Made by a program: the position numbers and the translations under genes
The notes under the pieces: generated by a model
Database searches by the model: none
Told to the model about the DNA's origin: nothing
The model's input: the letters and a program-made list of their open reading frames with translations, nothing else
Source of the DNA: Streptomyces sp. NRRL F-5727
Lineage (GTDB): Bacteria; Actinomycetota; Actinomycetes; Streptomycetales; Streptomycetaceae
Reading direction: 5' to 3'
Assembly: GCF_000719555.1 (NCBI RefSeq)
Contig: NZ_JOGX01000028.1
Span: 11,945 to 75,944, forward strand
DNA: 64,000 bases
Shown: one piece after another, positions 25,754-34,700 of the stretch
Position numbering within the stretch: position 1 is the stretch's first letter
How the letters are laid out: each line of letters starts with the position of its first letter

Positions 25754-26245
25754 TCAGAAGGCGAAGACGGCGCCGGTGCGGGCGTTCAGCTCGCAGGTGT
25801 TGCCGTACTGGCGGGCGAAGGAGACCGGCCGGCCGTGCCAGACGCCCTCGGCGCGGACCTCGACGGGGTCGTAGAGGAGGGTGCACGCGGTGTCGGAGTC
25901 ACGCTCGACCCGCCCCCTGGTGGCGTCCAGGTCGGCGCAGGCGGCCTCCGCCCGGGGGTGGTCGCCGCCGGCCGGGTCGCAGTGGAGGGTGACGGTGCGC
26001 GCGGACGGCGCCGCCGGGGCGGTGCCGTCCGGCGACAGGGCCGTGGTGGCGGGGACGGGGCCGGTGACGGTGAGCCGGACGGACGTGGCGGCCGGTACGA
26101 CGGACGGGGCGGCCGGCGCGTTCGCTCGGTCGGGGGCGCCGGGCTGGGCGGCTCCGGGCGCGGCGGCTCCGGAGGTGGCGGCTCCCGCTGTGGGGGCGGC
26201 GAGGAAGAGGGCGGCCAGCAGGGCGGCCGGGAGGTGTGTGTTCAT
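25754..26245 (-). CDS. SSI-type subtilisin inhibitor-like protein
   Basis: A 163-residue exported inhibitor. The signal peptide (HLPAALLAALFLAAPTAGA) is followed by an Ala/Pro-rich linker and an SSI domain. The conserved C-DPAGGDHP...C-ADL pair and the C-T-L-L-Y-D-P...N-T-C pair give the two family disulfides, and the protein ends in VFAF like SSI. By alignment with SSI (C-P-M-V-Y-D-P), the reactive bond is Leu-Leu: P1 is Leu instead of Met and P2 is Thr instead of Pro. It should inhibit subtilisin- or chymotrypsin-like proteases rather than trypsin. The ATG at 26245 follows GGGAGG. Confidence 0.9.
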   Translation of the reverse strand: MNTHLPAALLAALFLAAPTAGAATSGAAAPGAAQPGAPDRANAPAAPSVVPAATSVRLTVTGPVPATTALSPDGTAPAAPSARTVTLHCDPAGGDHPRAEAACADLDATRGRVERDSDTACTLLYDPVEVRAEGVWHGRPVSFARQYGNTCELNARTGAVFAF

Positions 26246-26644
26246 GCCCGGCCAACGATCCGCGGGGACCAACGGTCACCGTCGGGGACCCGGGGCGCGG
26301 GTGGCGGGGCGGGCCGGGGCGGTGGCGAGGACTCGCCGCGTGCGGGGTGTCCTCGCGACGTGAAGTCGCCGCGGGCGGTACCAGGCGGGCGGGTGGTGCG
26401 GGGCGGCAGAGTGGCCGGTTCCGGCAGGTCGCCGGGGGCTGGACGTTGATCCGTACGGGTTCCACGGGTTCCCGGCGGAGTCCGGACGGCTGGATTCCGT
26501 CGATGGTCACGCAAACAGGCCATCGGTTGCACAGGGAGTGATCGTCGCTGGTGGCGTGCGTCTGGCACCCTCCCGCACGCCCTGGTGACGGTGATCTTTG
26601 GAGCGCACCCTGGTCCACGGGAACGCGAACGGGAGGGGCGGCGG
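26246..26644. other. 399-bp intergenic region with no recognised gene
   Basis: This gap separates the SSI-type gene and the pseudogene. I see no reading frame with normal codon bias, no RNA gene and no strong dyad. It contains the promoter of the inhibitor gene, but I could not fix its position. Confidence 0.45.
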
Positions 26645-27013
26645 GTGGGGCGCGACAGGGGCGGGGTGACGGACGGGACCGGCGGCGGCGCCGACGTCTG
26701 TGTGGTGGGACCGGGCCGGTCGGGCTGAGCCTGGCGATCGGGCTGCGCCGGCTCGGCACGGCGGTGCCCCGACCTGGAGCCCGGTGCGGCGGCGCCCCTC
26801 GAGCACGGAGACCGCCCGCATGCCCGGCCTGCGGCTCGCCCCGCGCCGTCGCGCCGGCTCAACCGCGCCCGGTTCAGCGACCGGCTCGCCGCCCGGCTGC
26901 CGCTGCTCCGGCCGGGCGCCCGCCCGCTCGTCGAGGGGGAGTACGCCCCGGACCGGGTCTTCCACGGCCCGTCCCGGCTGGTGCCGCGCGCCCGGGACGC
27001 GCGGGCCGCGTGA
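26645..27013 (+). pseudogene. decayed FAD-dependent oxidoreductase/monooxygenase remnant
   Basis: The frame from GTG 26645 encodes GADVCVVG, the first strand of an FAD-binding Rossmann fold, then reads into a TGA at 26726-26728. Shifting by one base restores GPVGLSLAIGLRRLGTAV, the rest of the GxGxxG helix. The shift sits at 26710/26711, where 'gga ccg' replaces an expected 'gga gcc g', as if one G had been lost. A later shift returns to the first frame, which reads RLNRARFSDRLAARLPLL...GEYAPDRVFHG and ends at 27013. Only about 120 codons remain of an enzyme normally near 400, so most of the gene is also deleted. Confidence 0.55.
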
Positions 27014-27056
27014 CGGCCGCCGAGGTGCCGGGAACGATCTCCACCCCCTCCGCGTT

Positions 27057-27073
27057 ATACCCCCCACGGGTAT
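27057..27073. promoter_or_regulatory. CsoR-type operator ATACCC-N5-GGGTAT
   Basis: A perfect 6-bp inverted repeat, ATACCC and GGGTAT with five bases between, ends 14 bp before the AhpD-like start. This is the layout of operators for the CsoR/CstR/FrmR family (copper, persulfide or formaldehyde sensors). No such regulator is encoded in the window, so it would act in trans. Confidence 0.55.
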
Positions 27074-27087
27074 GACGAGGAGGAGCC

Positions 27088-27660
27088 ATGACCACGACCA
27101 CGACCAGCGCCGCCGCCCGCCGCCTGCCGGCGCTCACCCCCGACCAGGCCCAGGGGCGGGCCCGGGAACTGCTCGCGGACATCGTCGAACGGCACGGCTC
27201 GGCCGGTGAGATGGTGTCGACGATGGCCAACTCGCCCGCGGTGATCGAGGGTTACCTCAGCCTGTCGCGGGCGATGAAGCGGGTGAAGATCCCGCGCGCG
27301 CTGAGCGAGAAGCTGTCGCTGGCGGTCCAGGAGTGGATCGGCTGCGGCACCTGCCGCGAGGCGCACGAGGCCGCGGGCCGGGCGGCCGGGCTGAGCGAGT
27401 CGGACATCGCCCTGGCCCGGCAGGGCACCTCCGTCGACCCGCGCGAGGCCGCCCTCATCGGGCTCGCCCTGAAGGTCCTCGCCGAGCCGAGCGCGCTCGG
27501 CGACGCGGACGTCGCCGAGGTGCGGGCCCACGGCTGGAGCGACCGGGTCGTCGCCGAGGTGGTCGGGGTCGTCAGCCTCAACCTGCTCACGGGGGCCTTC
27601 AACCTCCTCGCCGGCATCCAGCCGGACGCCGCCGAGGAGGGCGGGACGGCGGAGGGCTGA
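27088..27660 (+). CDS. carboxymuconolactone decarboxylase family (AhpD-like) protein
   Basis: A 190-residue all-helical protein of the CMD/AhpD family. The redox motif is EWIGCGTCREAHEAAG: a CxxC followed by His, with an upstream Glu, as in the AhpD peroxidase active site. It is therefore a likely thiol-based peroxidase or reductant, not a decarboxylase. The second helix pair (DPREAALIGLALKVL) is typical. GAGGAGG gives a strong ribosome site. A CsoR-type dyad directly before that site suggests control by a copper- or sulfur-stress repressor. The stop abuts the convergent GNAT stop. Confidence 0.88.
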   Translation: MTTTTTSAAARRLPALTPDQAQGRARELLADIVERHGSAGEMVSTMANSPAVIEGYLSLSRAMKRVKIPRALSEKLSLAVQEWIGCGTCREAHEAAGRAAGLSESDIALARQGTSVDPREAALIGLALKVLAEPSALGDADVAEVRAHGWSDRVVAEVVGVVSLNLLTGAFNLLAGIQPDAAEEGGTAEG

Positions 27661-28179
27661 CTAGACCGGGGGCCGCAGGTCCTTCTCCATCAGCGTGAAG
27701 GACTTCGGCGGGCCGCCGGGCTGCGGCTTGCCGTCCTTCCGGCCGACGGTGCGGTAACCGGCCCGCTCGTAGTAGGCGGTGAGCTTCGCGTTGGCCGTCA
27801 GGCAGTCCAGCCGCAGGCGGGTCCGGCCCGCCTCGGCAGCCCGCCGCTCCGCGGCGGCCAGCAGCAGCCGTCCGGTGCCGGGCGGGGCGGCCCGGTCCAC
27901 CATGAGCCGGTGGACGTATCCGGCGACCGGCGGCTGCGGGCCCCAGGCGGCCTCGTCGTCCCACCACAGCTCCCAGGCGCCGGCGACCCGCCCGCCGCTC
28001 TCCGCGAGCCAGACCTCGCCGTGCGCCATGATCCGGCGGAAGTGGTCCTCGTCCAGCTCGCCGGGGCGCCACTGGCCGGTGATGCCCCGGGAGAGCATCC
28101 AGCGGGCCGCGTCGTCGCGGAGACGTACCAGGGTGGCGAGGTCGGCCTCGCCGGCGGGGCGATGACGGAGCGCGGTCAT
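27661..28179 (-). CDS. GNAT family N-acetyltransferase
   Basis: A 172-residue GCN5-type acetyltransferase. GYVHRLMVDRAAPPGTGRLLLAAAERRAAE is motif A, with the core G-x-G reduced to PPGTGR, and LTAYYERAGYRTVGRK is motif B. A tryptophan-rich stretch (AWELWWDDEAAW) lies in the middle. The ATG overlaps the stop of the isochorismatase-like gene by 4 bp, so the two are co-translated and may act on the same compound. The substrate is unknown. Confidence 0.85.
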   Translation of the reverse strand: MTALRHRPAGEADLATLVRLRDDAARWMLSRGITGQWRPGELDEDHFRRIMAHGEVWLAESGGRVAGAWELWWDDEAAWGPQPPVAGYVHRLMVDRAAPPGTGRLLLAAAERRAAEAGRTRLRLDCLTANAKLTAYYERAGYRTVGRKDGKPQPGGPPKSFTLMEKDLRPPV

Positions 28180-28784
28180 GCGCCCGATCCTCGCACGGCG
28201 TTCGCGGGGGCCCGCGGCGCGGTGAAGGCGACGGCGGCGGCCGGGACGGTGACCTCGGCGTCGGAGCCGAGGGAGTAGGCGGCGACCCGGGAGACCACCG
28301 CCGCGGGGACGGCGTCGGCGACGCCGGGGACGGCAGGGCAGTCCTGGGTGGCGTGGGCGTCGTACGGGACCACGACCCGGTAGCCGAGGGCCAGCGCCGT
28401 GCGGGCGGTGGCCTGGACGCACATCTCCGACATCACCCCGCAGACGGCGACGGCCCGGCTGCCGTGCCCGGTCAGCAGGGCGCCGAGGCCGGTCTCCTCG
28501 AAGCCGTCGTCGTACGGCTTGCGGATGACCGCCTCGGCCGGGCCGGGCACCACCGGGTGGTACAACTCCCAGCCGGGGGTGTGGGGTTCGTCCTCCGCGC
28601 CGGGCGGCCCGTCGTTCTGGAGGTGCACGACGAGCGCCCCGGCGGCGCGGGCCCGGGCGAGCAGCGCGGCGGTGCGGTCGACGAGCCGGGCGGCGTCGGG
28701 CACGGCGCCGTCGCCGGTGACGAAGGCGGACTGGACGTCGACGACGACGAGCGTGTCCACGGGCGGGAGGGTCTGCGCGGTCAT
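28176..28784 (-). CDS. isochorismatase family cysteine hydrolase
   Basis: A 202-residue hydrolase with the Asp-Lys-Cys triad of the isochorismatase-like superfamily. The Asp is in TLVVVDVQSAF, the Lys in AVIRKPYDDGF and the nucleophilic Cys in GVMSEMCVQATAR. Members hydrolyse amides such as nicotinamide or N-carbamoyl compounds. The exact substrate is not evident, and no siderophore 2,3-dihydroxybenzoate genes are nearby, so isochorismate is unlikely. It is translationally coupled to a GNAT gene. Confidence 0.9.
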   Translation of the reverse strand: MTAQTLPPVDTLVVVDVQSAFVTGDGAVPDAARLVDRTAALLARARAAGALVVHLQNDGPPGAEDEPHTPGWELYHPVVPGPAEAVIRKPYDDGFEETGLGALLTGHGSRAVAVCGVMSEMCVQATARTALALGYRVVVPYDAHATQDCPAVPGVADAVPAAVVSRVAAYSLGSDAEVTVPAAAVAFTAPRAPANAVRGSGA

Positions 28785-28876
28785 CCGGGCATCATCACGC
28801 GCCCGCGGCCGACCGTTCCACGGGGTTTCCGGCCGCCGCTCCCGGCGTCACCACCGACCACCCGCCGAGACCGCGC

Positions 28877-28923
28877 GAAGGGGGGCGCCCCGCGGCACTC
28901 GTGGTGCCGGGGCGCCCCCCTTC
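28877..28923 (-). terminator. strong stem-loop terminator after the trypsin-like gene
   Basis: A perfect 15-bp stem (28877-28891 with 28909-28923) is topped by a further GGCAC/GTGCC pairing. It lies 10 bp after the stop of the trypsin-like gene on the minus strand and ends that unit. Confidence 0.8.
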
Positions 28924-28933
28924 CGCGTCGGGG

Positions 28934-30568
28934 TCAGCCGGTGTACGTGGCGGTGATGGCGAGGTTGCCGGGGGCGGCGGGGATCCCCACGAGGGGCGCC
29001 GGTGCCGGGGTGGTCCAGGTGCGGTCGGTGTGGCGGGTGGTGTGGAGGAGCTTGCCGTCGGTGGTGGTGACGGCGAGCTGGAGCTCGCCGTTGACGGCGG
29101 CCGCGGAGACGGACTTGGTGGTCACCGTGCCCAGGACGCCCTTGAGGTCGCCCCAGCCGGCCCAGCTCCCGGTGGCGTTGCGGATGGTGTGGTACTGGCG
29201 GGTGCCGTTGTCGGCGGCGATGACGAGGTGGGTCTCGTCGCCGGTGCCCGCCATGCTCAGGGAGGTGACCGGTCCGGTGGCGCCGACGGCCTGCGCGACA
29301 TCGCCCCAGGCGGTCCAGGTCCCGGTCGTCTGGCGGATGGCGTGGTACGCCTTGCCGCCGCTGACGATGCCGACCTGGAGCTCGCCGCGGACGCTGGCGG
29401 TCGCCGCCGCGGTCACGCCGGTGAGGGAGCCGTTGATCTGGCGGAACGGCGTCCAGCTGCCCGCGCCGTTGCGGACGGTGTGGAACGCCTTGCCGTCGGC
29501 GACGGCGACGACGTGGAGGTCGTGGCCGATGGAGACGGCGGAGACCTGGGTGAGGTTGCCGAGGGTGTTGGCCACGGCGAACACGTTCCCGAAGGCGCTC
29601 CAGGTGCCGTCCTGCTTGCGGACCGTGTGGAAGAGTCCGCCGCCGGTGCTGACGGCCAGGACGTGGGTGTCGCCGTTGATGCCGGCGGCGGCGGTGCTGC
29701 GGATCCCGCCCAGGTCGCCGACCTTGGCCTGGAGGTCGGTGTATCCGGTCCAGGAGCCGTCGGACAGCCGGACGGCCTGGTAGAGGCCGGTGCCGGCCTG
29801 CACGAGGGCCTTGGTCTGCCAGCCCGGCGTGGTCGCCCGGACCCCGTCGATCCACTCGCGCAGCCCGTCGGTACGGGCCGCGACGGCGCCGGTCCGGGTC
29901 TCCGCCGGGTCGCCGCCCAGGCAACCACCCTGGTAGGAGCGGCTGTTGACGCCGACCAGCTCGCCGGCCGCGTTCAGGAGCGGCCCGCCGGTGTCGCCCT
30001 TGCAGACGGCGTCGGTGCCCTTCCCCGTGATGGTCAGGGTGGTGGCGTCGGAGGCGTTCAGGGTGAACGCTCCGGTGTGGGCCTTGCCCGGCACCCACTC
30101 GGTCCTGGTCCGGCCGAGGCCGACGGCGGTCAGCTCGGCGTCCGCCGCCGGGGCGGCGCTCGCCGTCACGATGCCCGCGGGGCCGGTGGCCGGGGTCTTG
30201 AGACGGGCCAGGACGAGGTCCCGGTCGTCGCGCGGGACCAGCTCGGCGACCTCGATCCGCTTGCCGTCGCCGAGGGTCACGGTGGACTTCAGCGCGGGCG
30301 CACCCGCCGGCAGGGTGGTGCCGGGCGTCGCGGCGAAGCAGCTGGAGGCGGTCAGGACCCACGAGGCGTCGACGAGGGAGCCGGTGCACCCGCGGCCGGT
30401 CGCCTCGTCGCCGACGTCCAGCTTGACGACGGAGGTGTGCTGGCCGGCCACGGCCTCGGGGCCGGAGACGGCGTGGGCGGCGCCGGCGGGGACGAGGCCC
30501 GCGGCGACGGCGGTCGTGGTGACGAGCAGACCCGAGATGCGGGCGGTGCCCGGACGGAGTGCAGACAT
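28934..30568 (-). CDS. secreted trypsin-fold protein with C-terminal propeller, catalytic residues lost
   Basis: A 544-residue exported protein. The signal peptide ends at AHA near residue 32, and an S1 (chymotrypsin) fold follows to about residue 250. About five propeller-like repeats of roughly 48 residues then run to the end, each with an F/Y-H-x-x-R-x-x-x-G-S/T-W motif (FHTVRKQDGTW, FHTVRNGAGSW, YHAIRQTTGTW, YHTIRNATGSW, LHTTRHTDRTW). The catalytic His position reads TASSCF instead of TAAHC, and the nucleophile motif reads GDTGGP instead of GDSGGP. Only the Asp region (DDRDLVLARL) is intact. It is probably a binding protein. Its neighbour at 30700 is also exported. Confidence 0.85.
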   Translation of the reverse strand: MSALRPGTARISGLLVTTTAVAAGLVPAGAAHAVSGPEAVAGQHTSVVKLDVGDEATGRGCTGSLVDASWVLTASSCFAATPGTTLPAGAPALKSTVTLGDGKRIEVAELVPRDDRDLVLARLKTPATGPAGIVTASAAPAADAELTAVGLGRTRTEWVPGKAHTGAFTLNASDATTLTITGKGTDAVCKGDTGGPLLNAAGELVGVNSRSYQGGCLGGDPAETRTGAVAARTDGLREWIDGVRATTPGWQTKALVQAGTGLYQAVRLSDGSWTGYTDLQAKVGDLGGIRSTAAAGINGDTHVLAVSTGGGLFHTVRKQDGTWSAFGNVFAVANTLGNLTQVSAVSIGHDLHVVAVADGKAFHTVRNGAGSWTPFRQINGSLTGVTAAATASVRGELQVGIVSGGKAYHAIRQTTGTWTAWGDVAQAVGATGPVTSLSMAGTGDETHLVIAADNGTRQYHTIRNATGSWAGWGDLKGVLGTVTTKSVSAAAVNGELQLAVTTTDGKLLHTTRHTDRTWTTPAPAPLVGIPAAPGNLAITATYTG

Positions 30569-30699
30569 GTGCGGTTTCCTTCAGGAACGGGATTCGGAGA
30601 GCGGATGCGGCGGAGTTCGGTCGTACGGCGACGGGACCGGTGGTCCGCCGGTGTCACGGGGCACGACGGGGCCCGGGAGAGCCCCGCGGTCGGTGCGGT

Positions 30700-31197
30700 C
30701 TACTTGGAGACGCGGATCTCGACCAGGACGTGCTCCCGGCCGTCCACGGACTCGCCGACGCCTTCCCAGGTCTTCGCGGGGATGTCGTACTCGACACGGT
30801 CGCCCTCGGCGGTCATGGCCAGGTGGGTGTTGACGGAGTCGTCGGTCCGCACGCCGTGCACCGACGGGATCTCCAGGGTCAGGTAGCCCGTGTCGGCCGT
30901 GACCTTGAAGCACACGTCGGCCCGGTCGCGGGCGAGGAACCTGAGGAGGTTCACGTCGCTCCCGCAGTCGGCGAGCACGATGTGGCCGTCGCCCCGCTTC
31001 AGGACGAGTCCCTGCTCGGCCAGGATCCTGTCGGCGTCGGGGTAGTTGTAGTCCTCGATGGCGTACCCGGGTCCGGTCTCGGCGACGGGCTCGCTGTGGG
31101 GGGCGGCGGCGGGCCGGCCGGCCACCACGGCCCAGGCCAGCGCACCGGCCACGGTCACGGTTCCCATCGTGCGCATCCATGCCTTGCGGGAGTTCAT
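30700..31197 (-). CDS. secreted protein of unknown function
   Basis: A 165-residue exported protein I cannot assign to a named family. A Sec signal (TMGTVTVAGALAWAVVAGRPAAA) ends near residue 30. The mature part has two cysteines, in HIVLADCGSDVNLLRFLARDRADVCF, that could form a disulfide, then a beta-rich C-terminus (YLTLEIPSVHGVRTDDSVNTHL, EYDIPAKTWEGVGES). It ends with the charged strand EHVLVEIRVSK. I recall similar proteins beside trypsin-fold genes in other Streptomyces, as here. The ATG at 31197 was chosen because it starts the signal peptide. Confidence 0.7.
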   Translation of the reverse strand: MNSRKAWMRTMGTVTVAGALAWAVVAGRPAAAPHSEPVAETGPGYAIEDYNYPDADRILAEQGLVLKRGDGHIVLADCGSDVNLLRFLARDRADVCFKVTADTGYLTLEIPSVHGVRTDDSVNTHLAMTAEGDRVEYDIPAKTWEGVGESVDGREHVLVEIRVSK

Positions 31198-31327
31198 CAC
31201 AGTTCTGGAGTTCCTCGAAGTCGGATTCGACGGGGCGGGGAGGGTTCTCCACCGCCCCTTCTGGTCAAAGGGGTTGGTCAAGAGGGAGTTGGAGAAGGAC
31301 TCGCCGTACGGTGGCGGCGGGCGGCCG

Positions 31328-31726
31328 CTACGGCGCGGCCGCTCTGGTGAGCCTCGGGGAAGGCGGCCCGTCCGGATCCGGACGGAACTCCACGGCGTTC
31401 CCCCCGGTCGGGTAGAGCTGGATGCCGGCGATCCGGCCCAGCCCGCCGCCGTCGACCGACAGGTAGACGAAGTCGCTGCCCGCCCGGTCGCCGAGCCACT
31501 CCCACCGGCCGCTGAAGTCGGCGGGGCCGGAGGATCCGTCCGTCACCACGTCCACGGCGGAGAACGTCCCGTCGGAGTCGAGCCGCAGCTCGGCGCCCGT
31601 CCCGTCGTCGCGGTACACGCCGGGCAGCGAGTCGGGGTCGACGGTGCCCGCGCATCCCGCGACGAGCGCCCCGACGGCGGCGAGGAGGGTGCCGAGCCGC
31701 CCGGCACCCGTCCTTGCGGGTGTCAC
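31328..31726 (-). CDS. small lipoprotein of unknown function
   Basis: A 132-residue lipoprotein. The signal (RLGTLLAAVGALVAGC) ends in lipobox LVAGC at about residues 18-22. The mature domain reads GVYRDDGTGAELRLDSDGTFSAVDV, GRWEWLGDRAGSDFVYLSV and GIQLYPTGGNAVEF, a small beta-sandwich pattern like lipocalin/META-type envelope proteins. Its GTG overlaps the stop of the giant ALF-repeat gene by 4 bp, so the two products are made together. This could be a membrane-anchored partner or protective protein of the ALF protein, which is inference from gene order only. Confidence 0.75.
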   Translation of the reverse strand: MTPARTGAGRLGTLLAAVGALVAGCAGTVDPDSLPGVYRDDGTGAELRLDSDGTFSAVDVVTDGSSGPADFSGRWEWLGDRAGSDFVYLSVDGGGLGRIAGIQLYPTGGNAVEFRPDPDGPPSPRLTRAAAP

Positions 31727-34700
31727 GGACCCAGCGTGACGTCGAACTCGATGACCTGGGTCTTGGGCGACATCGGGCCGGAGTCGCCGACGATCCGGTC
31801 GACGAGCGAACCGACGTTGTTGCTCCACCAGTCCGTGTAGCCGACGACCGGGGGGTGGGTCGCGGACTCGATGTCCGACTCGTTGAAGGCGGTGTACCGC
31901 CACACCACGGAGCCGTCCGCGTTCTTCCGGATGGGCGTCATCCGGACCTGGTGGGAACCCAGGAAGGTGTACGCGAGGTTTCCCGTGAGGCCGGCCGTGG
32001 TGAGCGTCCCGTAGTCCTGGAGGTACTTCCACGCGCCGTCGAACCCGCCGAGGGAGTAGTCGTACTTGAGCGTGTGGCCCAGCTCGTAGTTGCCCGCACG
32101 CGTGCGGTCGGCGAAGAAGGCGAGCGCCTCCCGGGTGTGCTCGTGGTCGCGGTAGATGCGGGTGAAGTCGTCGTTCGGGCCGAAGCACTGCGACGTGGGG
32201 CCGGTGCCGGTGAGCCAGTGCCAGCCCAGCTCCCACGGGGTGGTGCCGTTGCCGGACTCGATGGGGCGGCCGAACGGCGTCAGGCAGCTCTCGGCGCCCT
32301 GGGGCAGGCCGTTCGTGCCCGGCTTGATGGGGGTCGTCGCGTTATCCAGCGCCTTCTGGATCGCCTCCTGCCGGGCGGCGTCGAGGACGAGTTCCTTGGC
32401 CTTCAGCGCCGACTGGGCGGCGGCGGCGGCGCTCGCTCCCGCCGCGAGCGCCGCCTGGCGGGCCGCCGCGGCCGAGGCCGCGGCGTTCGCGGCGTGGGAG
32501 GCGGCCTCGGTGGCGGACCGTACGGCGCGCGTCGCCGCGCTCCGGGCGACGCTGCTCGCCTGCCGTGCCGCGGCGGCCGCCTGACGGGCGGTCTCGGCGG
32601 AGCGGGCGGCCGCGGCCGCGGACCCCTCGGCGGCTTCGGCGTTCCTGCGCGCCTCCTCGGCGGACAGCTTCGCGGCCGCGGCGTACCCCTTGGCGAGCTC
32701 GGCCCACTCGGTCGCCTTCTGGGCGGCGTCGCGTGCGAGGGCGGCCGCCTCGGAGGCCCGTGCCGCGTTCTCCTGCGCCTCCTGGGCCGTCTTGGCGGCG
32801 CCCGCGATCATCGCCCGGACCGCGCTGATGTGCGTGGCGTGGTCGTGGTCGATGCGCGCGAACTCGTACTGCGTGGTGGCGACGAACTGGCGCAGCATGT
32901 GCGTGTCGCCCTCGAGGGCGATCGCGGCGGCCGCCTGGACGTAGGGGCCTCCGTTCGCCAGCAGGGTGGTGGCCGCCACCTCGTCGTCCTCGCGTACGGC
33001 CTTGGCGCGCTCGACGTGCAGGAAGTCGTGCAGGGCCCGGGCGGTGCCCGCCTCCAGCGCGGCGACGGCCGCACGCCGCACGGCGGTACCGGTGGTCTCG
33101 TCGGCCAGGACCGTGGTCACCTCGACCCGGTTGTCCTCCTTGGCCGCCTCGATCGCCCCGCTCTCCAGGAACGTCCTGATCCTCGCGTGGTCCTCGGTCT
33201 TGAGGGCGTCCACCGCGGCCAGCGCCACGTTCTTCGTGGAGATCGCGGCCATGGCCACGACGTTCTCGATGTTGTCCTGCCGCAGGGCGATGAGGCGGTC
33301 GACCTCGATCCAGTGCGCGACGTCCTCGTCCGAGCCGGCCAGCGCGAACTCCGCGGCCTGCCGGGTCCACGTGCCCGAGCGGTCGACGAGCTGGATCGCG
33401 GCTCTGCGCCCGGCCGCCACGGCCTCGGCGGTCCGGCCGCCCGCCAGCGCGGACTCCGCGGAGGCGATGAGCGCGAGCAGTTCCGCGGACAGTCGCGCCT
33501 CCTGCGTCCGCTCCCGGTTGTACCGTGCGAGCTGGTCCGTCTCCGCGGCCTTCGCCAGTTTCGCCTGCTCGATCGCCTCGGCGGTCTCCTCGGCCAGCCG
33601 GGCGGTCTCGGCGGCGCGGGCCGCCTGCTCCACCTCGCGCGCCTTGTCGACCGCCGCGGCCGCCTTGTTGGCCGCTTCGACGGCCGCGTTGGCGGCCTCC
33701 GTCGACCGGTTGGCGTAGTCGACGGCCTGGCCGGCGTGGTTCGCCGCGTCCAGAGCCCGCGCGGCCGCCTTCTCGGCGTGATCGGCGGCGCTCTCGGCCG
33801 CTTCGCGCGCCACGTGGGCGGCGGCGGCCGCCTGCCCGGCCAGTGAGCGGGCCTTGGCCGCGGCCTGCGTCGCCCTGGCGGCGGCGGCCTCCGCCACGGC
33901 GGCTTCCCGCTGGGCGACGGCGGCCTCGGACTGCGCGGCGCCGGAGGCCACGGCCGCGTCGGCCGACGCCCTGGCGGCCGCGGCCGCGTTGAGCGCCGAT
34001 CCGGCGGCGGCCGCGCCCGCGGCGTCGGCGGCCTCCGCGGCCATGGCCGCGATGCCCGCCTTCTGGGCGACCGTGCGGACGTACTGCACCATGGCCGTCG
34101 CGGCCTGGGCCGCCGTGCGGGCGGCCTCCGCCATCGAGGCGTCCTTGGAGGCCGCGATCGCCGCGTGGTAGGCCCGAGCCGCGGCGCGTCCCGCCGCGGC
34201 GGCAGCCGCGGCCGCGGCCTGCGCGGCGGCCACGCAGCGCTGCGAGGCGGCCTGCGCGGTCTGCGAGGCCGACACCGCGGTGCCCGCGGCGGCCGCGGCG
34301 CCCCTGGCGGCCTGAGCCGCCTTGTTCGCGGCCGCGGCGGAGCGCTGGACGTCGGCTCCTGCGGCTTCGGCCTCGGCCTTCGCCTCCAGCGCCGCCTTCT
34401 TCGCGTTCTCCGCGGACTTGACCGCCTGCTCGGACAGTTCGACGGCCTCGTCCGTCTTCCGGCCGGCGCGCTGCCCTTCCGCTTCGACGACCTTGACCAG
34501 CTGCTGGATCGTGGCCGTCTCCTCGTCCCGGGCCCGGGCGATGTACTGGCCCGTCTCCAGGAACCACCGGATCGCCCGCGGCGACCCGTCGTCCAGCGCC
34601 CGCTCCGCGTACAGCCGCACCTGCGGCGACGCCGTCACCAGGATGGACGTCACCCGCACCCGCTCGTCCTCCTCCTGAGCGGTGAACTGTCCTCCGCTCA

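Noticed and set aside
31714..33846. A 710-codon plus-strand open frame opposite the ALF-repeat gene
   Set aside because: It mirrors the alanine-rich coding strand and has Gly/Arg/Val-rich composition without domains. Such antisense frames are usual at this GC content, and the minus strand has signal peptide, repeats and a ribosome site.
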